Below are positions 7,337 through 16,649 of a stretch of 64,000 nt of DNA, in pieces. Each line of letters opens with the position of its first letter. Position 1 is the first letter of the stretch. Where the stretch lies: the NCBI GenBank assembly GCA_003222895.1, contig QHXI01000054.1, forward strand, positions 47,255 through 111,254, read 5' to 3'. Made by a program: the position numbers and the translations under genes. This stretch comes from Acidobacteriota bacterium. Lineage in GTDB: Bacteria; Acidobacteriota; Blastocatellia; Pyrinomonadales; Pyrinomonadaceae. Under the pieces are notes generated by a model that saw only the letters and a program-made list of their open reading frames with translations, was not told the origin of the DNA and ran no database searches.

Positions 7337-10261
7337 CTAAAACCCCGTCGTCCCCGCCAGCAACTGCCGCAGCACATACGGCAAAATGCCGCCGTGCACG
7401 TAGTAATCGATCTCGATTGGCGTGTCGATGCGAAGTGTGAGCGGCACATCCTGTGAAGAATCATCGGCGCGATGAATCGTGAGCGTCACGTCCATCCGCG
7501 GCGTGACTTCGAACTTATTGCCTGAGCCGTCCGAATTGTAATCAGATGGAACCAGTCCGGTGATATCGAACGTCTCGGTGCCGTCGAGATTAAGTGACGC
7601 CGCATTCGTGCCTTCTTTGAATTGGCAAGGCAGCACGCCCATGCCGACAAGGTTGCTGCGGTGAATGCGTTCGAAGCTTTGCGCGATGACGGCCTTCACT
7701 CCCAACAGACGCGTTCCTTTCGCCGCCCAGTCGCGTGAAGATCCCGTCCCGTATTCCTGTCCAGCGATCACGACGAGCGGCGTTTTCTCTTCCTGATATA
7801 TCATCGCCGCGTCGTAAATACTCATGCGTTCACCGTCCGGCTGATGGACAGTAACTCCGCCTTCCGTGCCCGGAACCATCAAGTTCTTGATGCGCACGTT
7901 CGCAAACGTGCCGCGCATCATCACTTCATGATTGCCGCGACGCGAGCCGTAGCTGTTGAAGTCCTGCACCTCGACGCGCTTCTGCTGCAAGTAGACTCCC
8001 GCGGGTGAAGTCGCTTTTATTGCGCCGGCTGGACTGATGTGATCGGTTGTGACTGAGTCGCCAAAGATCGCGAGCGGGCGCGCGGCGTGAAGGTCCTCCA
8101 TCTCGCCAACCTCGGCGCCAAAGCCCTCGAAGAACGGCGGCTCCTGAATGTAAGTCGAGTTGGAATCCCATTGATATGTCAGCCCGCTCGTAGATGGAAT
8201 CGAATTCCACATCGGATTCTGTTCAGCGAAGTTGCCGTAAAGTTTTCGAAACGTCTCAGCGTCGAGCGCGTCTCGCATCATCGCGCCGATTTCTTCCAAG
8301 CTGGGCCAGACGTCACGCAAGTAAACGTCTTCGCCTTTGTCATTCTGCCCAAGAGGCTCTTTCGACAGATCTTTTTCGACTGTGCCGGCGAGCGCGAACG
8401 CGACGACGAGGGGCGGACTCATAAGGAAGTTCGCTTTGATGCTTTGGTGCACGCGCGCTTCAAAGTTGCGATTACCGGAAAGCACGCTCGCAGCAATCAG
8501 ATCGTGATCGTTAACGATCTCTTCAATCGTGGGATCGAGCGGGCCGGAATTCCCGATGCACGTCGTGCAGCCATACCCGACGAGATTGAAACCGAGCTGA
8601 TTCAAATAAGGCTGCAAACCTGTCTTTTCTAGATATTCAGTCACAACGCGCGAGCCCGGCGCCAGAGAGGTTTTGACCGTTGGCCGGACCGTTAATCCGC
8701 GCTCGACAGCTTTCTTGGCCAGTAACCCCGCGGCCAACATCACGCTTGGATTCGAGGTGTTGGTGCACGAGGTAATCGCGGCAATCAGAACATCGCCGTG
8801 GCCGAGATCGACGTGCGCTTTTGGAAACTCTTCCGGCAGAACTTCTGCGACACGATCGGGAGTCGGCCGATTGTTCATCATCTCAGTTTCAGTCCACACG
8901 CTCGTCTCGCGCGGCGTGACGTCGTTACCAGATGGCGCCGGCGCGGAAGCAGAATGTTGCTGTCCTCCGCCGACGACAACCGCCAATGCATGTTCACTGG
9001 CGCCGATATCCGCGGCATAGCGCGCGGCGATCTCTTCGCTTGATTTGCCATAGCCGCCACTCTTCGCGTCCTGCTGGAGCAACTCCATAAACTTGTTTTT
9101 TAGATCCGGCAGAGCGATTCGATCCTGTGGCCGCTTCGGCCCAGCAACGCTCGGTACGATGGTATCGAGATCGAGTTCGACCAGCGTGCTGTATTCGATC
9201 TCACCTTTGCGCGGCATGCCGAACAGGCCTTGAGCTGTGAAATAATTTCGCACGGCATCGACCTGCTCGTGATCGCGCCCAGTCGCTTTCAGATACGCAC
9301 ACGTCTCTTCGTCGGGCGGGAAGTAGCCCATCGTTGCACCGTACTCAGGAGACATGTTCGCAATTGTCGCGCGATCGACGACCGAGAGCGACGCTGCGCC
9401 TGCACCGTGAAATTCGACAAACTTGCCGACGACTTTCGTTTTGCGGAGCATCTCTGTGACCGCCAGCACGAGATCCGTTGCGGTCACGCCTTCGCGCAGA
9501 CGGCCGGTCATGTGCACGCCGACAACATCCGGCGTTAAGAAATAAACGGGCTGGCCCAGCATCGCGGCTTCGGCTTCAATTCCGCCGACGCCCCAACCGA
9601 CGACGCTAAGGCCGTTGACCATCGTCGTGTGCGAATCGGTCCCCACCAGACTATCCGGATAATAAATTCCGTTCTTCTCCCAGACGCATTTCGCCAGGTA
9701 TTCAAGATTCACCTGATGACAAATTCCGATGCCCGGCGGAATCACGCTAAAGCCGTCGAACGCCTGCATGCCCCACTTCAAGAATTGATAGCGCGAATTG
9801 TTTCGCTTGAACTCCATCTCCATGTTCTTGCGGAACGCATCGCCGGTCGCCGAGAAATCCACCTGCACAGAGTGATCGATCACGAGATCGACGGGGACGA
9901 GCGGCTCGATCACGCCGGGGTTTTTATTCAATCGGACCACCGCCGATCGCATGCCCGCAAGATCGACCAGCAACGGCACGCCAGTGAAATCCTGAAGCAG
10001 CACGCGCGCGACCGTAAACGGCACTTCTTCCGTACGCTCAGCTTTCGGCTGCCAATTGGCAATTGCGCGCACGTCGTCTTCGGTTATCTTCGTGCCGTCG
10101 AAATTTCTCAGCACTGATTCGAGCACGATACGAATACTCACCGGCAGCTTCGAAACTTGCGCGACACCTTCTTTTTCAAGCTGTGGCAGAGAATAAAATT
10201 CACCCGTCTTGCCGCTGGCCGGAGCAAATGTTTGCAGAGAATTGAATAAGTTATTTGGCAT
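7337..10261 (-). CDS. acnA: Aconitate hydratase AcnA
   Basis: TCA-cycle enzyme interconverting citrate and isocitrate; cytoplasmic, with a 4Fe-4S cluster. The 974 residues contain [20 protein letters not shown], the cluster ligands Cys499 ([11 protein letters not shown]), Cys565 and Cys568 ([14 protein letters not shown]), and a C-terminal swivel domain ([32 protein letters not shown]). The protein is roughly 60-80 residues longer than typical AcnA. The extra length lies between about 400 and 485 and includes the low-complexity stretch [18 protein letters not shown] promoter-like pair and a CRP-type palindrome lie upstream. Confidence 0.97.
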   Translation of the reverse strand: MPNNLFNSLQTFAPASGKTGEFYSLPQLEKEGVAQVSKLPVSIRIVLESVLRNFDGTKITEDDVRAIANWQPKAERTEEVPFTVARVLLQDFTGVPLLVDLAGMRSAVVRLNKNPGVIEPLVPVDLVIDHSVQVDFSATGDAFRKNMEMEFKRNNSRYQFLKWGMQAFDGFSVIPPGIGICHQVNLEYLAKCVWEKNGIYYPDSLVGTDSHTTMVNGLSVVGWGVGGIEAEAAMLGQPVYFLTPDVVGVHMTGRLREGVTATDLVLAVTEMLRKTKVVGKFVEFHGAGAASLSVVDRATIANMSPEYGATMGYFPPDEETCAYLKATGRDHEQVDAVRNYFTAQGLFGMPRKGEIEYSTLVELDLDTIVPSVAGPKRPQDRIALPDLKNKFMELLQQDAKSGGYGKSSEEIAARYAADIGASEHALAVVVGGGQQHSASAPAPSGNDVTPRETSVWTETEMMNNRPTPDRVAEVLPEEFPKAHVDLGHGDVLIAAITSCTNTSNPSVMLAAGLLAKKAVERGLTVRPTVKTSLAPGSRVVTEYLEKTGLQPYLNQLGFNLVGYGCTTCIGNSGPLDPTIEEIVNDHDLIAASVLSGNRNFEARVHQSIKANFLMSPPLVVAFALAGTVEKDLSKEPLGQNDKGEDVYLRDVWPSLEEIGAMMRDALDAETFRKLYGNFAEQNPMWNSIPSTSGLTYQWDSNSTYIQEPPFFEGFGAEVGEMEDLHAARPLAIFGDSVTTDHISPAGAIKATSPAGVYLQQKRVEVQDFNSYGSRRGNHEVMMRGTFANVRIKNLMVPGTEGGVTVHQPDGERMSIYDAAMIYQEEKTPLVVIAGQEYGTGSSRDWAAKGTRLLGVKAVIAQSFERIHRSNLVGMGVLPCQFKEGTNAASLNLDGTETFDITGLVPSDYNSDGSGNKFEVTPRMDVTLTIHRADDSSQDVPLTLRIDTPIEIDYYVHGGILPYVLRQLLAGTTGF

Positions 10262-10336
10262 GGTTATTCGATGGATCGCGCGACAAATCCGACGACGACG
10301 CGACCAAAGCAGGATTTGATGTCAGTTTCAAGTCTC

Positions 10337-10365
10337 AGTTTAGGTTTGGCTTACTCGATCGTCAA
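10337..10365 (-). promoter_or_regulatory. Predicted sigma70-type promoter of acnA
   Basis: On the minus strand, TTGACG (10365-10360) and TAAACT (10342-10337) are separated by 17 bases, about 75 bases upstream of the acnA ATG. The predicted transcript start is near 10330. Read by eye only. Confidence 0.5.
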
Positions 10366-10384
10366 GCGAGTGTCGTGACGAAAA

Positions 10385-10400
10385 TGTGATTATAGTCACA
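10385..10400. promoter_or_regulatory. CRP/FNR-family palindromic operator
   Basis: TGTGATTATAGTCACA is a perfect TGTGA-N6-TCACA palindrome, the consensus half-sites for CRP-type regulators. It lies between the divergent acnA and DUF6335 genes. Its centre is about 62 bases upstream of the predicted acnA transcript start, the classic class I activator position. Confidence 0.55.
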
Positions 10401-10411
10401 GCCGCTCGTGA

Positions 10412-10441
10412 TTGTTGCTGTGATAGTTCATTTGTTATAGT
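10412..10441 (+). promoter_or_regulatory. Possible promoter of the DUF6335 gene
   Basis: TTGTTG and TATAGT separated by 18 bases, about 86 bases upstream of the ATG at 10528. The -35 match is only fair. Confidence 0.35.
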
Positions 10442-10527
10442 CGCGTTAACGATTCAATCAGAATTTGCAGTCGCGAATCAGGATGTGCAGGGCACGTCCG
10501 CGCAAAACTTTTTGAGGAGCAGTCATC

Positions 10528-10926
10528 ATGCCAAAGAAGACGCCGGAATCTTTTAACTATCTGAGCAACAATCCTGAATTCGTGCCCGATCCTGACATAG
10601 AGGAATTCATGGAAGAAGAAATTTCGCACGCGCCGAAGGATCCCGATTTGCTGGCTCAACGTCTGCACAACAATACTTCAGCTTCGCCATCCGACGCCGG
10701 CGGCGACCTGGACGCAACCTGGGAAGATGTGAACGAGAGCGGATCGGAAACTTTTGCAGGAGATAATCCTACGCCCGATCAATCGATGGTTGAAGAGAAC
10801 GCGAAAGCCATGGGCGTGAGTCTGGAAGACAACGAAGAGTTGGATTTTCTCGGCAAGCTCGAGCGCCGCGATCGCGATCGATACGAATTGGAAGAGCAAT
10901 CGAAGACTCGCGACGATACTATTTGA
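10528..10926 (+). CDS. DUF6335 family protein
   Basis: 132-residue very acidic cytoplasmic protein. The family hallmarks are the GGDLDATWEDV segment, the DNPTPDQSMVEENAKAMGV segment and a C-terminal DRDRYELEEQSK. DUF6335 proteins have no known function; they are known mainly from cyanobacteria and some soil bacteria. A TTTTGAGGAG ribosome site precedes the ATG. It is divergent from acnA and may share its regulation. Confidence 0.7.
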   Translation: MPKKTPESFNYLSNNPEFVPDPDIEEFMEEEISHAPKDPDLLAQRLHNNTSASPSDAGGDLDATWEDVNESGSETFAGDNPTPDQSMVEENAKAMGVSLEDNEELDFLGKLERRDRDRYELEEQSKTRDDTI

Positions 10927-10940
10927 TCGTCATGTTTGCT

Positions 10941-11195
10941 AGCCGTCTTCAGACGGCTTCCCCGAAGGGTTCATAGACCAGCGCTTTTGGCGCTGCGGTC
11001 AGCCGAGAACGCCGAACTTTAGCGCGCTTCCAGCGTGCTTTCATCAACAGCTTCAGCAATTTCACAGCTTCAGCAACAGGCTAAAGCCCTGGTCATAAGC
11101 CCGTTGAAACGGGCTCGGGAATTTCAGTACAGCGATTCACTCCGGGCGTGAAACGCCCGGTCTAATAACCCTGGGAAAGCCGCGTCAACGCGGCT
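10941..11195. repeat. Cluster of short intergenic hairpin repeats
   Basis: The gap of about 390 bases between the DUF6335 and hydrolase genes holds at least five perfect hairpins. They are AGCCGTCTTCAGACGGCT (10941-10958), CAGCGCTTTTGGCGCTG (10979-10995), AGCCCGTTGAAACGGGCT (11098-11115), CCGGGCGTGAAACGCCCGG (11142-11160) and AGCCGCGTCAACGCGGCT (11178-11195). Arms differ while TGAAA/TCAA-type loops recur. A relative, GCCCGTGAAACGGGC, lies at 25949. The hairpins are unevenly spaced and their arms vary, so this is not a CRISPR array. Confidence 0.7.
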
Positions 11196-11315
11196 ACCGG
11201 ACAACCGCTTCCTGGTTCAGATTTCATTTCCACTTCTATGAAGCCTGAATTTGTAAAAAGACTAAGTTATGATCAGTCTTGCTTATGACTTCTCAAGGCT
11301 ATATTCTCCCGCGCC

Positions 11316-12320
11316 ATGCGCATACTTCTTCTGCTGACGTTTCTGCTGGTTTGCATTCCCGTCTACGCCGTCGACCCTTGCACGAAAGCCACGCCTGATT
11401 GCGCCCGCTGGGTAAACCTTGGCGTTGAATCGCGCGCGCTTGTCTACAGCACCTATCCGCTGGACAAGAAGAACGATCAAATCGTTCGCGCGCTGATCGT
11501 GGTTCATGGCCAGGGCCGAGATGCCGACAATTACTTTCGGACCAGTTTGGCGGCAACATTTTTGGCCGGCGCGTTCGACAACACAATCGTGATCTCGCCG
11601 CGGTTTGGTTCGAACAATGGCACAGGCTGTCGCGATACACTGGCGCCGAACGAAGTGAATTGGCCCTGTGCCGGCGACAGTTGGCGATCGGGCGGTGTCG
11701 CGACAAACAATGCGAAGCTGACTTCTTACGATTTCATGGACGAGATCGTCCGCCAGTTGACGCGAACAGAAAACTTTCCGAATTTGAAAGCGATCGTGAT
11801 CTCGGGGCATTCTGCCGGCGGCCAATTCGTTACGCGTTACGAGATGGGAAACAAGATTCACGAATCGATCTCGGTGCCGATCACTTATGTTGTTTCGAAT
11901 CCGTCGAGCTATTCATATCTTGACGCGGAGCGCCCGTCGGGAGCCAATAACGAACTGCGCGCGTTCGGTGATGCGCGAAACTGCACGACCTATGACAACT
12001 GGCCATACGGTCTTAAGAACCGAACCGGGTACACCGCGAACATCCCTGAGGATCAATTGAAGAAGCAGTTAGCCTCGCGTCCGGTGACCTATCTGTTAGG
12101 TGAATTGGATGTGTTGCCGTTGGCGGGTTTCGATTCGTCGTGTCCGGCAATGGCCCAGGGTCCGACGCGTTTAGCTCGCGGCCAGGCTTTCGCTGCTTAC
12201 GTGAAAGCAAAGTATAACGCCCGGCATCAAGTCGTGGTCGTACCGCTGTGCGGTCATAACGCGCGCTGCATGTTCACTGCGGAAGTGGCGTTGCCGATTC
12301 TGTTTCCGAAAGTCGGATGA
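11316..12320 (+). CDS. Exported alpha/beta hydrolase
   Basis: 334 residues with a signal peptide (MRILLLLTFLLVCIPVYA). The alpha/beta-hydrolase nucleophile elbow is AIVISGHSAGGQFVTRYE, preceded by the oxyanion-side strand ALIVVHGQGRDADNY. An acid (GELDVLP) and a late His (VPLCGHNARCMF) complete a plausible Ser-Asp-His triad. Several Cys residues could form disulfides in the periplasm. Substrate unknown; an exported esterase or peptidase-like enzyme is likely. The stop codon directly abuts the repeat flanking the RAYT gene. Confidence 0.8.
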   Translation: MRILLLLTFLLVCIPVYAVDPCTKATPDCARWVNLGVESRALVYSTYPLDKKNDQIVRALIVVHGQGRDADNYFRTSLAATFLAGAFDNTIVISPRFGSNNGTGCRDTLAPNEVNWPCAGDSWRSGGVATNNAKLTSYDFMDEIVRQLTRTENFPNLKAIVISGHSAGGQFVTRYEMGNKIHESISVPITYVVSNPSSYSYLDAERPSGANNELRAFGDARNCTTYDNWPYGLKNRTGYTANIPEDQLKKQLASRPVTYLLGELDVLPLAGFDSSCPAMAQGPTRLARGQAFAAYVKAKYNARHQVVVVPLCGHNARCMFTAEVALPILFPKVG

Positions 12321-12372
12321 TTGGAGCGCCCGCATCCTTCCGGGCGGATCGCAGGCATCCTTGCCTGCGCTC
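12321..12372 (+). repeat. REP-like double hairpin, left flank of RAYT
   Basis: GGAG head, then a hairpin CGCCCG-CATCCTTC-style and a second hairpin GCAGGCATCCTTGCCTGC. The element is the inverted counterpart of the one at 12983-13028 on the other side of the RAYT gene, and it contains the RAYT stop codon. The ATCCTT loop is shared with the copies at 5259, 14997 and 56748. Confidence 0.75.
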
Positions 12373-12973
12373 ATTTCTTTCGAAACCCCGCACTGCTAAA
12401 CGGCCAATCCTCGGGCCTGTCGCAAAGATTCGCCCTGACGGGATTGTTTTCGATGTAACTGACAGTCTTCGCAAACTGCCGTGCGTTACGAATATATCTG
12501 TCGAAATATTCTTTCTGCCAAAATCGACCTGAACGATCAAGCATCTTGTTGGCTTCACTTGAGCTGAACGACTTAACTGAATGCATGATGCTGGCAAGTG
12601 ACTGTCCCGCGCACGGAGTGCACAACACGTGCACATGATTAGGCATTACCACCCACGCAATGAGTCGATACTTGTGCCGATCATGAAACAGAAGCGCGTT
12701 CTGGACCATTGCGGCGACATCCTGATCTTGCAAATAGCAACTGCCGTGGCCCTGATCGAGGTCCGCTTCAACTCGCCGACGCATGATTGACTCTGCCTCT
12801 GAGGTTGTTGCGGTCTTCAATTCTTCTTTCCAACGAATCAACACCTCACGTGGCAGTGAATCGTGCAATCTGAAGGTGATGAATTGAGCGAGTTCGCCGC
12901 CGTCGAAATGAGGAAGATAGCCGCGGCTATGCCACCCAAGTTGCGACTGCGATTGTGGGAGTTTCGCTTTCAT
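12371..12973 (-). CDS. REP-associated tyrosine transposase (RAYT, Y1_Tnp family)
   Basis: 200-residue single-strand DNA transposase of the HUH superfamily. The metal-binding HUH motif is VVMPNHVHVLCTP and the candidate catalytic Tyr lies in RFWQKEYFDRYIRNARQF. The N-terminus (FITFRLHDSLPRE) and C-terminus (YIENNPVRANL, WPFSSAGF) are standard for RAYTs. RAYTs are domesticated relatives of IS200/IS605 TnpA that act on REP hairpins. The gene is enclosed by inverted copies of a two-hairpin repeat. The ATG at 12973 is chosen; the longer frame from 13030 reads through the repeat. Confidence 0.88.
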   Translation of the reverse strand: MKAKLPQSQSQLGWHSRGYLPHFDGGELAQFITFRLHDSLPREVLIRWKEELKTATTSEAESIMRRRVEADLDQGHGSCYLQDQDVAAMVQNALLFHDRHKYRLIAWVVMPNHVHVLCTPCAGQSLASIMHSVKSFSSSEANKMLDRSGRFWQKEYFDRYIRNARQFAKTVSYIENNPVRANLCDRPEDWPFSSAGFRKK

Positions 12974-12982
12974 AAAGTTTAT

Positions 12983-13028
12983 GCGCGCAAGGATGCGCGC
13001 GAACCGCCCGCAGGGATGCAGGCGCTCC
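12983..13028 (-). repeat. REP-like double hairpin, right flank of RAYT
   Basis: On the minus strand this reads GGAGCGCCTGCATCCCTGCG..., then GGTTCGC and the hairpin GCGCGCATCCTTGCGCGC. It parallels the left-flank element base for base, apart from compensating changes in the hairpin arms. Confidence 0.75.
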
Positions 13029-13037
13029 ATTCAATTC

Positions 13038-13703
13038 CTACGAAGCGGGAAAATTCGATCTCGGCTGCAGTGTCACGCTCTTAATCACAACCTTGTCCGC
13101 CGGCTTGGTGCTGCCCTTCTGCGTCGGCGCGGTCATGATCACTTCGGCGTTCTTGACGCCGTCGATCACTTTGCCAAACACGGTGTACTTCTTATCGAAC
13201 GCCGGCTGTTTCTTGAGCGTGATGAACCACTGACAATTCGCGCCGTTGATGTCGTTCGTGCGCGCCGCGCCGATCGTGCCGCGTTCGTAAGGAATGTCGC
13301 TGAATTCAGCCGGCACGTTCGGATAAGGCGAATTTCCAGTGCCCCACGCCGCTTGATCGCTTCCCTTGGTTAAAGGATCGCCGCCCTGGATTATTCCGAG
13401 GTTTGGATCGATGCGATGAATCGCCGTGCCGTCATAAAACTTTTCATTGATGAGTTTCTTAAACCGCTCAACCTGTTGCGGCGCGACGTTCGGATAGAGT
13501 TCAATCACGATGCGACCATAGTCGGCCGTTTCCAGCACGGCAACTTGCGCATCGGGCTGCGGCTTGACGCTGGTTTTGGCATTGCCGCCGGTGTTGCTTG
13601 TATTGACGTCTTTGCTTGCCGTATTTGAGTTCGACTGATTGCAGGCGGTGAATGCAAGAAATAGCAGGCCGATGAGTGTTAATAAGAGTTTCGATCTGTT
13701 CAC
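13038..13703 (-). CDS. Cyclophilin-type peptidyl-prolyl cis-trans isomerase, lipoprotein
   Basis: 221 residues with a lipoprotein signal (LLFLAFTAC, Cys21), a Ser/Thr/Asn-rich linker to about residue 50, then a cyclophilin domain. The domain has ELYPNVAPQQVERFKKLI, FYDGTAIHRIDPN, IQGGDP, GTIGAARTND, CQWFITLKKQPAFDKKYTVFGKV. It should catalyse proline isomerisation in exported proteins in the periplasm. Its active-site Phe/Met positions differ from the bacterial PpiB norm (IHRIDPN where FHRVIPG is usual). Monocistronic, between two repeat elements. Confidence 0.9.
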   Translation of the reverse strand: MNRSKLLLTLIGLLFLAFTACNQSNSNTASKDVNTSNTGGNAKTSVKPQPDAQVAVLETADYGRIVIELYPNVAPQQVERFKKLINEKFYDGTAIHRIDPNLGIIQGGDPLTKGSDQAAWGTGNSPYPNVPAEFSDIPYERGTIGAARTNDINGANCQWFITLKKQPAFDKKYTVFGKVIDGVKNAEVIMTAPTQKGSTKPADKVVIKSVTLQPRSNFPAS

Positions 13704-13740
13704 GATTCAGATTCTCCTTGAGTTGTTGCGTGTGCGTCGC

Positions 13741-13813
13741 GTGTCAGAAGCCCGACCGTAAGGGAGGGCCCGATTCACAATCGAGCCCTTGCTAACGCCC
13801 GGGCTTCTGACAC
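13741..13813. repeat. GTGTCAGA-ended inverted repeat with CGACCGTAAGGGAGG core
   Basis: Long palindromic element between the cyclophilin and dtd genes. The ends are GTGTCAGAAGCCCG and CGGGCTTCTGACAC; the left half contains AGCCCGACCGTAAGGGAGGGC (13749-13769), shared with 5296 and 55044. The same GTGTCAG/CTGACAC ends bound the element at 56748-56863. Confidence 0.7.
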
Positions 13814-13819
13814 TCTAGT

Positions 13820-14269
13820 TCAAAACAATTTATTACTATCCAACAATATCGTCACTGGTCCATCGTTGACCAGTTCGACCTGCATCATAGCCTGAAATTT
13901 TCCCGTCGCAACTTCGTCGACTGCCGATTTCGCCTGCCGCACCAAGAAATCGTAGAGCGGTTCGGCAACTTCCGGCGGCGCGGCATCAATCCACGAAGGC
14001 CGCAATCCCCGGCGCACATCACCATATAAAGTAAACTGAGAAATGATCAGCAGAGCACCGTTTACATCTTTAACCGAAAGATTCATCTTTCCATCTGCAT
14101 CGTCAAAGATGCGCAGGTTGGTTATTTTATCGACGAGATAGGCGGCTTCTACTTTTGTATCGTCGCGCGCGATCCCAACAAGAACGACGAGACCGTTTCC
14201 GATCTCGCCGATCACTTCGTTATCAACTGAGACTTTCGCGCGGGTGACGCGCTGAACTACGGCTCGCAT
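13820..14269 (-). CDS. dtd: D-aminoacyl-tRNA deacylase
   Basis: 149 residues, full length. Dtd hydrolyses D-amino acids (and glycine mischarged on tRNA-Ala) from tRNA. Motifs: [16 protein letters not shown] at the N-terminus, the active-site [17 protein letters not shown], and the Gly-cisPro motif in [12 protein letters not shown]. It begins directly after the stop codon of the SDR gene on the same strand, so the two are co-transcribed. Confidence 0.96.
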   Translation of the reverse strand: MRAVVQRVTRAKVSVDNEVIGEIGNGLVVLVGIARDDTKVEAAYLVDKITNLRIFDDADGKMNLSVKDVNGALLIISQFTLYGDVRRGLRPSWIDAAPPEVAEPLYDFLVRQAKSAVDEVATGKFQAMMQVELVNDGPVTILLDSNKLF

Positions 14270-14989
<720 letters not shown>

Positions 14990-14996
14990 GCTAATT

Positions 14997-15089
14997 GGAG
15001 CGCGGACATCCTTGTCCGCATGAGCGCGAAGCGCGAACAAAAATCCTAGCGTGCTGCGCACGCTTTGCGGACAAGGATGTCCGCGCTCC
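14997..15089. repeat. Inverted pair of REP-like hairpins, ATCCTT-loop family
   Basis: Left copy GGAG + GCGGACATCCTTGTCCGC, right copy GCGGACAAGGATGTCCGC + GCTCC in exact inverted orientation. Between them lie GCGCGAAGCGCG and GTGCTGCGCAC hairpins. The pair fills the gap between gatB and the SDR gene and could form one long stem, arranged like a BIME. Confidence 0.75.
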
Positions 15090-15090
15090 G

Positions 15091-16575
15091 TTAACCTTTC
15101 AGCTTCTCGCGCAGCCGCTCATTCACGACTTTCGGATTAGCTTTGCCCTTTGAAGCTTTCATCACCTGGCCCACGAAAAATCCGAACAGGGCTTCTTTAC
15201 CTGATCGATATTGTTCAAGCTGATTGGAATTCGCGGCGATCACTTCATCAATCACCCGATCGATTTCGCCGGTGTCGCTGACTTGCACCAGTCCGCGCTC
15301 TTCGACGATCGCCGTCGCCGATTTCCCGCTCGCGAACATCTCGACCAAAACATCTTTGCCTTGCTTACCGCTGATTTCTCCTTCGTCGATGATGCGAACT
15401 AGAGCGCCAAGTTCGCTTGCTGGAATGGGCGACTCGTCAGCCGTGATGCCCGCGTTTTCCAGTTCCCGTATTAACTCTGATCGAATCCAGTTCGCCGTCG
15501 CGCGCGCGTTGGCGCTGGCTTCAACCGCCGCTTCATAGTAATCCGCCAACGAACGATCGCTTGTTAGTTGCCCTGCGTCCGCGTAGGACAATCCGTATGT
15601 TTCGGCGAATCGCTTCGCGCGAGGCCCCGGCAATTCGGGCAGCGACGCGCGAACGTCTTCGACAAATTCTTTCGTAACGACCAGCGGCGGTAAATCAGGC
15701 TCGGGAAAATATCGATAGTCGTGCGCTTCTTCTTTCGAACGCATCGCCCGGGTTTCATTCAAACGCTCATCCCACAGACGCGTCTCTTGAACCAGGCGAC
15801 CACCTTCTTCCAAAGTCTTGATGTGACGTTCGACTTCAAACTCGATCGCTTTCTGCATAAAACGAACTGAGTTCAAATTCTTCAGTTCGACTTTAGTTCC
15901 GAAGGTCGTATCGCCTTTGCGGCGCACGGAAACGTTCGCTTCACAGCGCAAATTCCCTTTCTCCATGTCGGCTTCAGAAGCGCCGACCCAATGCAACGCA
16001 CGCCGCACGTGATTGACGTAATCATAGGCCTGCCACGAAGAGCGAAAGTCTGGCTCAGTCACGATCTCAGCCAGCGGCGTGCCCGCGCGATTCAGATCGA
16101 TGTAAGAAAAGCGATCGACATCGGGTAATCCTTCATGCACGTTTTTGCCCGCGTCTTCTTCCAGGTGCAGACGCGTGATCTGAATGGTCATCGGCTTCCA
16201 ATCATGCGCGTGGCCGCCTTCGTCACGAGCCGCGGTCATGATTTCGAGCGTGCCATTCGCGGAAAACGGCTGATCGTATTGCGAGATTTGATAACCCTTC
16301 GGGAGATCGGGATAAAAATAATTCTTGCGCGCGAAGATCGATCGCTCGTTGATGTGAAGACCCAAAGCCAGCGCGGCTCGCATTCCCAATTCCACGGCGC
16401 GCCGATTCAAGACCGGTAAAGCGCCGGGCAAACCGAGACACACCGGGCACGTATTGGAGTTCGGCTCGTCGCCAAAACGCGTCGAGCACCCGCAAAAGAT
16501 TTTCGATTCAGTGCTGAGTTGGGCGTGAACTTCCAGCCCGATGATGGTTTCCCAATCGTTGGTTTCAGGTTTCAT
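15091..16575 (-). CDS. gatB: Asp-tRNA(Asn)/Glu-tRNA(Gln) amidotransferase subunit B
   Basis: Subunit of GatCAB, which converts Glu-tRNA(Gln) and Asp-tRNA(Asn) to their amide forms. 494 residues with the signature WETIIGLEVHAQL, FCGCSTRFGDEPNSNTCPVC (zinc Cys), YFYPDLPKGYQISQYDQP, and NLNSVRFMQKAIEFE. The C-terminal YqeY-like tail domain ends NPKVVNERLREKLKG. GatA and GatC genes are not in the window, which is common. Confidence 0.97.
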   Translation of the reverse strand: MKPETNDWETIIGLEVHAQLSTESKIFCGCSTRFGDEPNSNTCPVCLGLPGALPVLNRRAVELGMRAALALGLHINERSIFARKNYFYPDLPKGYQISQYDQPFSANGTLEIMTAARDEGGHAHDWKPMTIQITRLHLEEDAGKNVHEGLPDVDRFSYIDLNRAGTPLAEIVTEPDFRSSWQAYDYVNHVRRALHWVGASEADMEKGNLRCEANVSVRRKGDTTFGTKVELKNLNSVRFMQKAIEFEVERHIKTLEEGGRLVQETRLWDERLNETRAMRSKEEAHDYRYFPEPDLPPLVVTKEFVEDVRASLPELPGPRAKRFAETYGLSYADAGQLTSDRSLADYYEAAVEASANARATANWIRSELIRELENAGITADESPIPASELGALVRIIDEGEISGKQGKDVLVEMFASGKSATAIVEERGLVQVSDTGEIDRVIDEVIAANSNQLEQYRSGKEALFGFFVGQVMKASKGKANPKVVNERLREKLKG

Positions 16576-16648
16576 GTTTCAAGTTTCATGTTAGAGCCTC
16601 AGGTCCGTCCGAACAACTTGAAACCTGAAACTTCAAACTTGAAACTTT
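16556..16648. repeat. TTTCAAGTTTCA-type inverted repeat
   Basis: GGTTTCAGGTTTCATGTTTC... is matched about 60 bases later by CTTGAAACCTGAAACTTC. The arms are built from TTTCARG units and overlap the first codons of gatB. It is probably a dispersed repeat; a hairpin here could influence gatB leader RNA. Confidence 0.5.
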
Positions 16649-16649
16649 G

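Noticed and set aside
10941..11195. Possible CRISPR array
   Set aside because: Repeats are different palindromes with irregular spacing and no constant spacer length; no cas genes.
12974..13030. N-terminal extension of the RAYT frame
   Set aside because: Encoded by the flanking repeat; ATG 12973 matches RAYT starts.
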